From assembly GCA_014526335.1 (NCBI GenBank), contig JACTAT010000037.1:13847842-13911841 (forward strand): a stretch of 64,000 nt of DNA, written 5' to 3'. A model generated the notes under the pieces. It made no database searches and was not told the origin of the DNA. It saw only the letters and a program-made list of their open reading frames with translations. A program made the translations under genes and the position numbers. This DNA comes from Chrysaora quinquecirrha (taxonomy: Eukaryota; Cnidaria; Scyphozoa; Semaeostomeae; Pelagiidae). Of this stretch, positions 22,391 through 33,360 are shown in pieces. Positions within the stretch are counted from its first letter, which is position 1. Each line of letters opens with the position of its first letter.

Positions 22391-25300
22391 TCTCTTCTGT
22401 TGTTCCTATGTCTGGTAAGGTCGGCCAGCTGCTTTGATCGGATAACCATGTTGGACCATTCCACCAAAGTTGATTTGATGCAAGCTGTTGAATATGCATG
22501 CCTCTTGATGCGATATCTGCTGGGTTATCAAGAGTGTTGACATAATGCCAATTCAGGTCTGCTTCTTGTAAGATTTGATCAACTCTAAGACGCACGAATT
22601 GCTTCCATTCGCCCTTGTTGTTTAACCAGCACAATACTGTTTTGCTGTCACTCCATGCGTGGAATTCTGAAATGTTTGTTTCTTCCAAAGCTTCTTTGAC
22701 TTGTTTTATCATTCTGGTAAGCATCTGGGCTGCGATGAGTTCTAATCGGGGAACTGTTAGTCCTGGCTTTGACACTCTTGACTTGGCTGTTAGAAGCTGA
22801 ACATATGTTTCCCTAGGCTGTGTTATCTCAAGATAGATTGCTGCAGCACATGCTTTAAGACTGGCATCAGCAAATCCGTGTAGTTTGATATCTGATATGG
22901 GTTCTTTAGAATACTTGATGATACATCTGTTGAATTCGAGTTCTGGGTGCTTTGAAATGTTTCTTATCCATGTTTCCCATGATTTTACTTGTTCTGATGA
23001 GATCTGAGTGTCCCAACCAGCCTTTGTTAGACAAATTTCGTGATAAATGATTTTTGCTATTATTGTTACCGGACTTGCAATTCCAAGAGGATCAAAGATC
23101 GAGGCTGTCGCTTTAAGAATCCCTCTTTGTGTTTGACTGTGTTCATTTTCTGCTACACTCGAATAGTTGATGGACATTTTGTCTGTCGATGTGTTCCAGT
23201 GAATGCCAAGGACCTTTGTTGGGTTTGCTTCTTCAGTAGAGCATTCTTCTGTAAGTTGTGGTTCATTGGATTTCCACTTGTGCATGTCAAATTTCGCCTC
23301 CTTTAATCTTTGCTCAAGCTTTATCTTTAATTCATGTAGCTCTTCAGGTGAATCTGCACCTCCCACGAAATCATCACAGTAGAGACTCCTTAGAACTTGC
23401 TTCACAAATGCTGGATCAGTATCATATTTCTTGAGGTGATGATGTAGCGTAGCATTTAGTAGAAAGGGACTTGGTCCTGCACCAAATATAACTCTCTTGA
23501 AACGTAGTTCTCTTATCTTTGGCTGCTCATCCTTGATATTGTCAACCCAAAGGAAGCGTAGTGCATCTCTGTCTTCTGGTACGACTTCGATTTGAAGAAA
23601 TGCTTTCTTGATATCACCAATGAGCACTGTTCGATGCAGTCGTAATCTGAGTAGTATGTTATAGAGTAGTGGCTGTAATGCTGGACCAACGTGTAAACAT
23701 TCATTCAAAGACTTGGCATACTTTCTCTCTTTAGCAGAAGCATCATAAACGATCCGAATCTTGGTTGACTCAGCTTGTTCTCGAATGACACAATGGTGTG
23801 GGACATAGTGTATGCGATTTCCATCTGGCTTCTCTGGGACTGGTTCAATAATACCTTGCTCTTCTTGTTCCTGTATGATCTTATTGTATTCTTCCAGAAG
23901 TTCTGGTTGCTTGCCCATTCTTCTCAACTGACTTTTGACTCTTTGTTCAGCAAGGCTACGATTGTCTGGCAAATAGTAGGTTCCCTTTTTCCAGGGTAAA
24001 TTAACACAATATCGCCCATTTTCATTTTGTTTGATTGAATCTTTGAAATCTGCATAAGCTTCTTCATCATCCTTGATCCCAAGAACATCAAGGTCCCACA
24101 ATCTTCTAGAATCTTCCTGAATTGTTGTTTCTTTGTTAATAGTAAAATTGATGTAGGTTTTCTGTTCTTTAGCTTCTCCCAGATGTCCCATTAATGTCCA
24201 ACCAAGGGCTGTTTCTTCTGCTATTGGGTCTCCCTTTTTCCCTTTTCTGATATTTGCCATTTTTATGTAAGCATAATCTTTCACTCCCAATATGGCATGA
24301 ATTGGTAGGATCTCTTTTGTTGATGTGTCTGAGAATTTAATATCTTGTAGATGGCTGTAATTTGCCTTGGCTATTTCAGGATGCACGTTAGGTATGGCTG
24401 ATAGAACACTGATGTTTAATCTTGCAAACTGTGTTTTGAACTTTGTTTGGGACTTCTCTCCTACTCCTTGTACATCAAGCTCATAAACTGGACACTGGAC
24501 CTGCATATCTCCATTTACAGTCCCTATCACTCGTGATTCTTCTCTGATTGGCTTGTTATCCAGTTTTCTTGCATGCTCTTTACTTATATAGGACTGTCCA
24601 CTCCCACTGTCTAGTAATGCTCTGCATAAGATTCCACCAATCTTGGCCTGGACGGTTTGATAAGCAACTGGGCCATTAGTGATATGAAGACTTGGTTCTT
24701 TGCGTTCTATCTCTGTTTGCTTCTTACAAATCGATGAGTGGTGTCGTTCGTGGCAATGAGTGCATGTTCTTGTGCTTCTACACTCTTTTGTGACGTGTCT
24801 TGTGCCAGTGCAATTAAAACAACGATGATTTCTTTGTAAGAATTCCTTGCGCTCTTGAGGGCTTTTGAGCTTTGTGCATTCAGTTGAACGATGTTCTGTT
24901 TCATCACAGTAGACACAGCTTCTTGTTCGGCTTGTGGTGTTGAGGATTGTTGAGCTTTCTGCCTTTGATCTTGCTTGGTATGGTTTTGATATCTCTCGTT
25001 TCCCTGTGTCTGGTTGAGATTGAGATGTTGGCTCTATATCTTCACAGGCTCTGAGATATTCATACAACTTTTCCAAGAAGCTTTTGAAATCCCATTTGGA
25101 CCACTCACTGTTTCCTTTAGTTATTTCATACCTTGCAATCCTTGGCAGCTTCATTATTGTTTCTTCTACCAAGCACATAATGTGACTTTCATAACCCAAG
25201 GACTCTAATGAGGCATAATTAGTGGCAACTGTTTCATAAAACTGGCGTAGCTTGGGTAGATTCTGAGTGCTTTGCAGTGGTTGAATATCACGAATTGCTT

Positions 25301-25865
25301 TTATGTGAGCACTGCGTACCTTAGCATCACTTCCATACTCCCTTTTCAACTTTTCTACTGCAATTTCATAATTCTCTGCTTTAGTAGGAATGCCTCTAAT
25401 TACTGCAGCTGCTCTCCCTGTTAGGTATTCTCTTAAATAGGAAAATTTCACAACACTTTCAAGCCTCCTTGAATTTACAGCAATATTGAATTGTTCCCAA
25501 AATTCTAACCACCTTAAAGGGTCCCCATCATACTTTGTAATAGGCAGTTTGATCAATTTGGCATCTAGGGTTTTCCCTTGAGGTTCAGAGTCATCCCTTT
25601 TCACAGATTGTTTGTTTGGTTCAAATAGTTTCAGGGCTTCTTCAAGTTCAACTTGCATGTCCAGAAAAACATCAAGTTCTAGCTCATTTTGATAGTTGAA
25701 GGCTGCAACTGCTTCTGGGTGGTTCCCTGCTTGAATCATTAGGTTTTCAAGCACTAAATTGTGCTCCCGTAGGGCCTTAATCCTTTCAGTTATTCTTGAG
25801 ACTGTTCGCTCAAGTTCAGGTTTTCGTTTTCGCTCTAAAACCCCTTTTAAAGAATCGTTTATCAT
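22332..25865 (-). CDS. BEL/Pao Gag-protease-RT-RNase H polyprotein
   Basis: A long open frame of 1177 codons from the first in-frame ATG (25865). The frame stays open further upstream, through the PBS into the LTR, but without an ATG. In order: N-terminal coiled-coil-like Gag region; the KLPITKYDGDPLRWLEFW block typical of BEL/Pao Gag (DUF1759); three zinc knuckles near codons 330-396 (two C-x2-C-x4-H-x4-C, one with spacing x3); an aspartic protease with LLDSGSG; RT with the YCDD catalytic box at 23370-23381 and upstream GDIKKAFLQI; RNase H with FADAS, PRLEL, WSDS and PADIASRG near 22500. Nothing in it looks inactivated. It ends where the integrase frame begins, offset by one base. Known role: reverse transcription in virus-like particles. 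Confidence 0.92.
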   Translation of the reverse strand: MINDSLKGVLERKRKPELERTVSRITERIKALREHNLVLENLMIQAGNHPEAVAAFNYQNELELDVFLDMQVELEEALKLFEPNKQSVKRDDSEPQGKTLDAKLIKLPITKYDGDPLRWLEFWEQFNIAVNSRRLESVVKFSYLREYLTGRAAAVIRGIPTKAENYEIAVEKLKREYGSDAKVRSAHIKAIRDIQPLQSTQNLPKLRQFYETVATNYASLESLGYESHIMCLVEETIMKLPRIARYEITKGNSEWSKWDFKSFLEKLYEYLRACEDIEPTSQSQPDTGKREISKPYQARSKAESSTILNTTSRTRSCVYCDETEHRSTECTKLKSPQERKEFLQRNHRCFNCTGTRHVTKECRSTRTCTHCHERHHSSICKKQTEIERKEPSLHITNGPVAYQTVQAKIGGILCRALLDSGSGQSYISKEHARKLDNKPIREESRVIGTVNGDMQVQCPVYELDVQGVGEKSQTKFKTQFARLNISVLSAIPNVHPEIAKANYSHLQDIKFSDTSTKEILPIHAILGVKDYAYIKMANIRKGKKGDPIAEETALGWTLMGHLGEAKEQKTYINFTINKETTIQEDSRRLWDLDVLGIKDDEEAYADFKDSIKQNENGRYCVNLPWKKGTYYLPDNRSLAEQRVKSQLRRMGKQPELLEEYNKIIQEQEEQGIIEPVPEKPDGNRIHYVPHHCVIREQAESTKIRIVYDASAKERKYAKSLNECLHVGPALQPLLYNILLRLRLHRTVLIGDIKKAFLQIEVVPEDRDALRFLWVDNIKDEQPKIRELRFKRVIFGAGPSPFLLNATLHHHLKKYDTDPAFVKQVLRSLYCDDFVGGADSPEELHELKIKLEQRLKEAKFDMHKWKSNEPQLTEECSTEEANPTKVLGIHWNTSTDKMSINYSSVAENEHSQTQRGILKATASIFDPLGIASPVTIIAKIIYHEICLTKAGWDTQISSEQVKSWETWIRNISKHPELEFNRCIIKYSKEPISDIKLHGFADASLKACAAAIYLEITQPRETYVQLLTAKSRVSKPGLTVPRLELIAAQMLTRMIKQVKEALEETNISEFHAWSDSKTVLCWLNNKGEWKQFVRLRVDQILQEADLNWHYVNTLDNPADIASRGMHIQQLASNQLWWNGPTWLSDQSSWPTLPDIGTTEESEAEKKETNNDSNGSRYTT

Positions 25866-26060
25866 GTTTAAAGTAATCTTTGTTACCTCTTTTTTTTGTG
25901 ATACTTCTCTCAACTGTGTTTCCGTTGTTTTGATGCCCCAGATTTCGGCTAACTGGTTGCTGCTAGAAGCGTGGTCTGTTGATCTTGAGGGTGATTCATC
26001 ATGGCCTAAGCCTAAAGCGCCTTCGATATTGTTGCTTTCGTTGCTGCTCTCTGCTGGTTG

Positions 26061-26078
26061 ATCCGGTTCGGTGGACCA
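26061..26078 (-). other. Candidate primer-binding site of the BEL/Pao element
   Basis: Four bases inside the 5' LTR the minus strand reads TGGTCCACCGAACCGGAT. It begins with TGG, as expected for pairing with the CCA tail of a primer tRNA. I could not assign the tRNA isoacceptor. Confidence 0.45.
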
Positions 26079-26082
26079 CTTG

Positions 26083-26334
26083 TGTGAAACATCTTTCTGT
26101 TGTACTTACTGGTTTATGGCTTTGTTGACCATATCTTTGAGATTTTGTTTGAGTTTTGATAACAACAGAAAAGACGCGTGGTTTCTTGCCTTCCAGAGGA
26201 CTGTATTTTATTACGTAACATAACAATGCGATTAAATATAAAACAAAGAAAATTGAAATGTCCAAAATAAACAATGAAAAGGTCAACAGAACAATGAAAG
26301 GTTAAAATGTTCAGTTCGGAAAACATTCATCACA
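26083..26334 (-). repeat. 5' LTR of the BEL/Pao element
   Basis: 252 bp. With respect to the minus-strand element this is the upstream LTR. It matches the LTR at 20503-20754 base for base as far as I can read. On the minus strand it carries AATAAA within GTAATAAAATACAG, and near its 3' end a consensus splice donor GTAAGTA (26103-26109 on the plus strand). Confidence 0.93.
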
Positions 26335-26499
26335 GTCGTAGACAACAACCTTGACCCCAACCATAGCCCCAACGCCGCTCCATATTTTGCCTTCAAGCAC
26401 GTCGGAAGCATTAAAATGCCTTTCCTGTTCGTAATATAATCTTTCTATATTTCTTACCAACATCTCAAAGGTTGAGGGTGAGGGTATTAGAGGGACTAC

Positions 26500-27351
26500 G
26501 TGACAGGGGGCAGGTGATATATCTACTGTACATACTAGAGGGACTACGTTGACACGACAGGGGACAGGTTCGTCAATGGACTCCCGTTTGTATTCAGTGC
26601 CAAAACGCCTAAATTTAATGGTACACTGCTGCATCTTTAGGCATCTTCGCTTCTCCAGACGCATGTTCTTCGCATATGGCTACCTATCGTTAGTTATTCA
26701 CACGTATGGCAGATTCATCCAGTTGCTCGTGATTTCTTTCATCATTGGGTTGATCATTTTTGCATTCCATCAACACCCATCAGCGATCAAGGAGCCCAGT
26801 TCGAAGCAGCAAATTTCCACTTGCTCACATCACTTCTCGGTATTCAACGCATCTACGTCATCATCCCTGAGCAATGGTATGGGAAAGATTTCACCGTTAG
26901 GTTAAGCCCTCAATTAAGGCAAATCCTGATTCTAGCAAATAGTCTGAAATCGTTCCTTTTACATTCTAACAATTTGCACTAGAATCTGATATCCACTGTA
27001 AACCTCACCTTTCACTTACCCGGACAGTTCTTTGATACATTAGAACATATGGTCTCAGGCAAACCAACTACGCTGACCGTCTACAATTCTCCACACAAAA
27101 ATTTTCATCGATTTCACTTCGTCAACAAACCAAGTCATCCTACATTCCAGCCTATCTTGCTACTTGTATACATACTTTTGCCCGACACGATGCAGCTCAA
27201 AAGCCAATCCAATCAACATGGAACATGTGATTGCCCCTAGTACAAAGTACTCGAGCGCACCGACAAACACTTCTTCCTCAACATCAAAGGCCAAAGGCAG
27301 ACAATAAACATTGATCACCTGAAAGTAGCTCATTTAGGCACCGCATATTAA
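26500..27351 (+). pseudogene. Ty3/Gypsy integrase remnant
   Basis: In one plus-strand frame near 26778 the DNA reads ISDQGAQFEAANFHLLTSLL, the Ty3/Gypsy integrase core around the second catalytic Asp. Further on (27241-27351) another frame reads YKVLERTDKHFFLNIKGQ and NIDHLKVAHL before a stop, which matches the C-terminal chromodomain-like/GPY end of Gypsy integrases. Stops and frame changes between them show decay. No LTR was found. Confidence 0.7.
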
Positions 27352-27952
27352 GCATCGTCCAACGCTTAGGTTCAAACGACGATGAAAACCCACGCACCCG
27401 CTCTGCATACCGAATCAACACTTTGCAAAGAAAAAACGAGAATAATAAAAAGTTTTGATAGCATACGGAAAAAAGATGAAACCTAAAAAAAACTGCCAAG
27501 CATATAGGCTTGTCACTTACAGTACAACGTTACTACCTTCTCGCAACTCTAGTCCGTTCAGAAAGCGGTTCTCAATGCAACGCCCATAATGGTAACCTCT
27601 GTGATAGATGCACTCACTTTAGCATTATTCGAGCAATTTTTATGCATGATCAAAAACATTTGAGTCTCCATACAAACCAAGTCTCAACGAAGGAAAACGG
27701 GAAATGTCTTTCCTTTTGAAATTGGAAGTCGGGAAATATGAACTACTGTATTTTTCATGCCAGGTCTCCCTTTTCTCAAATTTGACGCCCGTGTTCTTTT
27801 TCCTTTCCTTAAAACGGGTACTTTTTCAAGAAATGCTTTATAAAAGCCTCTATCTACACATTTCCTTTTTGCAAAAAAATTTGTACAATACAGACCTCTT
27901 TAAGCAAAAAATTTCAAATTTTAATAATCACTGATCAAGTTCATTGCGTGCA

Positions 27953-28193
27953 CACTTTTTTTCAAGAAGCAACTGCACTTTCGTCCAGCCCCCAAAGTTT
28001 ACATAAAATATCTAGTATTTCAGCCCTCGCCGAATGACTGGTACCAACCTACCACTAAAACACTTTTTTGGCTCTTTTGTTGCTTTTAAATATAATTGAC
28101 AAGTTTGCAAAGATATGCAAGCTATCTCAACAAAAAATTTTAACAAAATCTCAGCCCTAGTTGCTTAATGACCAGTTGTTTGTTAAAAAAATG
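27953..28193. repeat. MITE, CACTTTTTTT family, copy 1
   Basis: About 241 bp, starting CACTTTTTTTCAAGAAGC and ending GTTTGTTAAAAAAATG. It matches along its length the element at 43690-43938, including blocks GTCCAGCCC, TATCTAGTATTTCAGCC and ATAATTGACAAGTTTGCAA. TA follows the right end. Confidence 0.65.
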
Positions 28194-28579
28194 TATTCGT
28201 ACAGGTTGTTCTTTCTGGAGCTAAGACTTGGCAAAGAAACTACATAAACTCGAGCTGGGGTTATTTCATCATAGATACATGATGGTTTGCTGAAAAATGG
28301 AACCTTGAGTTGTGAAGAAGTTTTATCTGGTGCTCAAAATAGGGTAAAGAATTATTGAAAAAACTATATAACTACCAGCGACAATTAGTTCAAGACCAAT
28401 TCAAAGCGAAAAACATTATCATACGAGATTAACAAAGTTTTGACATGCCAAAGATTCTCATTCCTGCCTTAGGTCAGAATGATTGCAAAGCGATGATTCA
28501 CAAGTGCCCTCTCAGCAAGCAGTTTCAGAAATCGTCTAGTGGGCAAGTTGTTGAACTCGGAAGAACTAAGTTTGCCTAA

Positions 28580-29161
28580 GAGCCCGTTTACATGAACCCG
28601 GGTTGGCTCTCAACCCGGGGCAGCTCGTTGCCTTATAAAAATATTTGTGAGTGTTTACACGAACCCGGGGTGGCTTCTTCTGCAGCTCGCAGACTCAGCC
28701 CGGGTCAGCTTGCTGTTCCTCGCATGTGTTGGGGTCTGAAACCCAGGCACCAAATTGGATGTGTAAATCAACATTTTTATAGTCCATTTGGACATTATAA
28801 TCTTTCAGACACTTCACAAGGTGTTCCACCATCTTACTTGTCCACTGCCAGCAATTTTTCTGTCGCTTGGCTTCGTTGTCGCCATATTGTTGATATAAAA
28901 AAAACAGAACAACGCATGCGCTGAATTTTTGGCGTGGAAAAATGACCCCGGGTTGAGTCAACCCGCCTTCACATGGAAAAAGTTTACAAAAAGGTAACCC
29001 GTTTAAAAGGGTCAACCCTACCCTCGAGAAGGATTACCCGCCTAGGCGGGTTGACCCGGGTTGACTGCTATGTCCATGTAAACGCTTGAAGAGATTTGAC
29101 TGGAGAAGGGCTGACCCTCTGAGGCGGGTTGCAGTAAACCCGGGCTCGTGTAAACAGGCCC
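28580..29161. mobile_element. Harbinger-type MITE, 582 bp, copy 1
   Basis: Ends GAGCCCGTTTACATGAACCC and (reverse complement) GGGCCTGTTTACACGAGCCC, flanked by TAA (28577-28579 and 29162-29164). TAA/TTA target duplications and GGGCCTGTTTACA termini fit PIF/Harbinger. Same length and opposite orientation to the copy at 54083-54664. No transposase. Confidence 0.75.
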
Positions 29162-29164
29162 TAA

Positions 29165-30990
29165 ATGTGTGAATGTATAAACATTTGCCTGTGGTTTAAA
29201 TGAGAACTCACCCGTGTTTATTGCACCATATCGGATAGCGGTCGATGGTCGATGCCGCTTGAATTTCATTGATAATAACGAATAGCCAAGACAATAGGAA
29301 ATTTCAATACTCAACCCATGTGTATTCTAACCTCTAACCGTTATATAAATCAAGATTCAACGATTAGTGTAACATGGGCCGTACCATGAAACTGGAGATT
29401 CCGTTGCGCGTTCTCCAAAACTAACAGCATGGCGAGTACTTTGATGTTTTTAAGTTGACTAAGCTGTTTTAATTTCTTTAAGCAAAATATGCATGTTTCG
29501 TTAACGCCGGTCAGACGGAAGGGGCTGGTGTCACATCAGCGTTGGGCGATTGAGTCAGCAAGTCATGTATATGCTTTACTTTGTCAGAACAGAATCGATT
29601 ACAAACTAATTCCTTATCACAAACATTTTGTAACCTTTTAATCAAAATGGAGAGAAGGCAAAAAACACAACAACATTTGCCAGTACGCCATTCACTGTTT
29701 GGAAATTTACTTTTCAACCTTTTCACACTTTTTCACTTTAATCTTATGCTTTGCTTAGTTCACAGCCGCGACTCACTAAAACAAGTTTCCATCGTTATTT
29801 ATTTGGATTAAAAGTTAAGTTAAGTAGCGTTTAATCAATTAAAAGATACGAATGGCTACCATACAAAATACCATAATGATTCAACAACAACGGAGTTGAA
29901 AAAAGGGAATAAAGGCAAAATGATAAGTCTGGGGGACAACTTCACTATGCCATGTTACAGCGATGTGCTATTTTGAGCAAGCCTCTTTTCAAATTACCTC
30001 CTTCTCCAATGAGGGGAGTTAGTTCTCCCAAGGCTGAAGTTAGCCACCCTCTCCAATCCTGTCAGTAACTATGTAAGCATTTACACTAATACAAACTACA
30101 TAAGCATATACAATAGCAGCAGCTATTTCTATCATATATACTTTATCAGACACACTGGGGTGTGGATATGGTCATATTGGCCGTTCAAAGCAAAGGTGAG
30201 TACCGCATCGCATCAAATTTTATGATTATTTCAAATATGTGCTGCATATTGAATAAGTCCACAGACATGAGACAGAATAAGTAATGGTCTAATGGAGATA
30301 GATTTTTAATCACTCGAATAAGCCTCTCTGTTGAATAAGCACACCCCCTTGAACATCTACACTTGAATAAGCCCTCAGGGCTTCATTGAGCTACACTCAT
30401 TCTTTTTATAAGGTCCCTAATTTTTAGTAAGGTTTCTGTAAAATTTTGGCAGCTTAATTCTTGTCAAATATTCCAGGAAGTACCTTTTATAGGCAATTAT
30501 TGAGATACTCGATTTATCCACACCAAATTTTCAGAATAAGTCAAAGGGGGCAGGGAAAACATAAAATGGGTGAAATTTTTTGGTCTGGGGGCGTGGGTGA
30601 TATTTAATTAGTTATTCCACCCAAACGACAAATGCCTTTGGCAGCTAATACCTAAAGTGAATTCAACTGTTGCTATCAAATAACGAGAACAGCAAACATG
30701 CTCCAGAAAGAGTCTCTGCTGCAACGATTTAAAGCAGTACCCAACCCAGCCTTAAAAGAATTAAACTTTTCTTTTTTTGACTTAGGTCAAAAGGGCGGCA
30801 AAAATTGGAAAATGAAGAGATGGTCTCCAAAATTTCGATTTTTTTCTCATTTTGTCAGCCAACACCTTCACTAAGGATAACGGTCTATAAACCGTTATCC
30901 GTTATCTTTTCTAATGCCTCAAAATAAGCCTGTTGAAAACTAGTAACGTTGAAAACGAGTTTGGACGTCCCAAAAATTTGTAGCAAATCT
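29165..30990. other. No recognised gene or element
   Basis: AT-rich DNA. Small frames around 29511-29811 overlap on both strands and have no family resemblance. Confidence 0.4.
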
Positions 30991-30997
30991 GCAACAC

Positions 30998-31131
30998 CGA
31001 GGGGTATTTCACTCTGCGAAAAAGCGTACGAGATTTCTATTAAAACAAAAGGACTTCCAAGGGATTGCCAAGAAAACAATAGGACTTGCAGCAAAGGTGT
31101 ACGAGACTTCAAAGGAGTGAATCGCCCCTCG
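30998..31131. repeat. Short inverted-repeat MITE (CGAGGGG...TTCACTC ends)
   Basis: Left end CGAGGGGTATTTCACTC; right end reverse complements to CGAGGGGCGATTCACTC. Inside, GTACGAGATTTC and GTACGAGACTTC form a direct near-repeat. A related diverged copy lies inside the third Helitron unit around 41245-41376. Confidence 0.6.
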
Positions 31132-31869
31132 TGCAACACTACCTATTAATTGGTTAACTTGCCAAGAATTAAGCTTGAAACTCGCTGAGAAGCCCCAAAT
31201 GTACCGTCTCCGAGTCATAAGGAATAAATTGATAAAAACTTGTCATAAATAGGGGTGTTACTTGTTTATTTATGTTTGAAAACTGCTTCTGCCGTTTCTT
31301 TTGAAGTCTCTTCATGAGTATTACGGAATAACATTTAATCAAAGGATGACCACGTATTCGGAGAAAGTTATCTGCCTAAAGACAAAAAAAGTAAATCAAA
31401 ACCATAATCATAAGTTCAGAATGTTACTCAAAACCACTTTTGTAAATCCAGAAATCTCGAAAAAACAGAGCAGTGTTATCACTGAATATTAACCAACCAT
31501 TAACCAGCTCTTTACTGTATCATTCTTCAGTTACCTAGAATACAAAGTGAAGACAGCGTGGCTTTTTGATAATGTTTGATAGCTAATGCCGTTTTCGATA
31601 ATGCGTCCACAAAATATGAAAATTTCGGAACTAAATCATGTAACGTCATTTTGATGTCAGAAAGAACAGATAGAGCATTAAATAGTACCTGAACCAAAGC
31701 ATCTATGCTGAATTCGAAGGAAGGGTCAATTTTCTGAATTGAGAAATTTTGAAATCCAGATCGTTTTTTGAAAACAAGAGCTTACGTGTTAATTTTTGAA
31801 GACAGTTTACCAGTAAAAGCCAAATAATCTTATTCATTGATCGTTTGATTGAGTTCGTTCTCCAAAGTC

Positions 31870-32256
31870 TCAACATCGTATTGTCCAGTTATCTCTGAGC
31901 ATTCTTTCTTTCCATGATATTAAGCCAACTCTTTTTGATGTTGGCGGAATAGATATTTTCTCACTTTTGCTACATTTGCGCAATCGGTAAGGGTCGGTAA
32001 GCTGCCAACTATCGTAAACTTCCTCGAATTTTGAGAAGGGTATCGCTTTTCCATTAATAGCAATATGATGACCAAGCTTAACTGACTCGTCACACGACTC
32101 ATAAACAAGTTCTCCTACTTTGCCACAACCTTCCACCCAATGAATACCATTCAGGCCAATTGGTTCATGATTGATGTCATGTTTTGCCTCAGTTATTCCT
32201 GTTTCCTTTACGTGTGATTCTATAGTTTTCGACAGGTCATGCCACATTTCGAACAT
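31870..32256 (-). other. Unrecognised 128-codon open frame
   Basis: An open frame with balanced composition, several Cys and Trp residues and no low-complexity run. Upstream minus-strand DNA (about 32380-32560) contains a second short frame of similar style. I recognise no domain. It could be a decayed transposon protein or an isolated exon; no convincing splice sites were found. Confidence 0.25.
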
Positions 32257-32650
32257 GATACTGAAAATCGTGGCTAAGAGTCTGGGAGGCCTTCACGTTT
32301 TAATTGATCTTTTATATTCTAAGCAAGATTATTGTCATCAACTTGTGGCTTTCATAGAATTGTCTTGAACTCTGTCTTTGCAATTTCACCCATTATGATG
32401 AAGTCAACCTTAGATAGGGTATCTTTAAGTTCAAAAAAATCGGTCCAGGTCGTGCTAGGCAAGTGCTTCTTCAATGAAGACTCAAGTCTGCTGTTTACCT
32501 CTGACATAAACTTAGAATGGCGTCCAGTTTCTAATGTTGAAGCAGTGGCTGCTTCTTGGGGGATATTCTTGCATTACTTCTCCTCCAATATCTTCCAGCA
32601 ATGTTCTGAATCCACCTCTGTCATAATAATTTGTGAAAGGATTTATTCAT

Positions 32651-32702
32651 AATAACTAACTAACTAACTAATTGACCAACAACTAACTAACTAACTAACT
32701 AA

Positions 32703-32734
<32 letters not shown>

Positions 32735-32965
32735 CTAATTAACTAACTAAATAACTAACTAACTGTCTGACTAACTAACTAACTTACTAACAACTAACAA
32801 ACTTACTAACAACTAACTAACTAACTAACTAACTAATTAACTAACCAAGTAACTAACTAACTAACTAACTAAGTAACTAACTAACTAACTAACTAGCTAA
32901 CTAAGTAACTAACTAACTAACCAACTAACTAATTAACTAACTAACAAACTCACTAACTAACCATG
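32651..32965. repeat. (AACT)n microsatellite
   Basis: About 310 bp of AACTAACT repeats with interruptions (CCAA, TTAA, GTAA). Same tetranucleotide family as the much larger array at 49.7-52.0 kb. Confidence 0.95.
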
Positions 32966-33360
32966 GTAAGGTTTCTGCAATTACATAAGCAGTAAGGCAG
33001 TAAGGGTTCAAAAATTAATTTCGTTGTGCATTTTCTGAACCATATTTATCATGCAAAGGTGAGACAATATGTTTGTTCGACTTGGATTTTGATGCTCTCC
33101 AACAAGCTCATATTAAAAATTGGCGAGATTCAAGTTTTTACCGATTTTCGAGGAGGTAAAAATTTCACGCCATTGTACCTAAATGGTTAAAGTTAGAAAA
33201 GTGAAATTCGCATTATAAAATCTGGGTGAAAATAGTTTATTATTGAAATCTTAAGTGAGTCATGAAGGTAAATGAGCAACTTTTGGAGTTATTGAACTTG
33301 TCAATAACATGATGTGGTAGGCTATTCCAGAGTTTTTTTGTAGATGGCATGTAGCTGAAC

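Larger units (their letters stand above)
20503..26334 (-). mobile_element. Full-length BEL/Pao LTR retrotransposon
   Basis: A 5.8-kb element on the minus strand with two 252-bp LTRs (20503-20754 and 26083-26334) that I read as identical. LTR ends are TGTGA...TCACA. It is flanked by a 5-bp target duplication GTCGT (20498-20502 and 26335-26339), the size expected for BEL/Pao. Between the LTRs, in transcript order: primer-binding site candidate, gag-protease-RT-RNase H frame, integrase frame, polypurine tract. Identical LTRs and long open frames mean a recent insertion. It lies about 650 bp upstream of the RIM-like start codon, in the same transcriptional direction, between a LINE scrap on the left and a Ty3/Gypsy scrap on the right. 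Confidence 0.95.

Noticed and set aside
28695..29015. 106-codon minus-strand and overlapping plus-strand frames
   Set aside because: Both lie inside the Harbinger-type MITE and recur in the second copy; nonautonomous element sequence.
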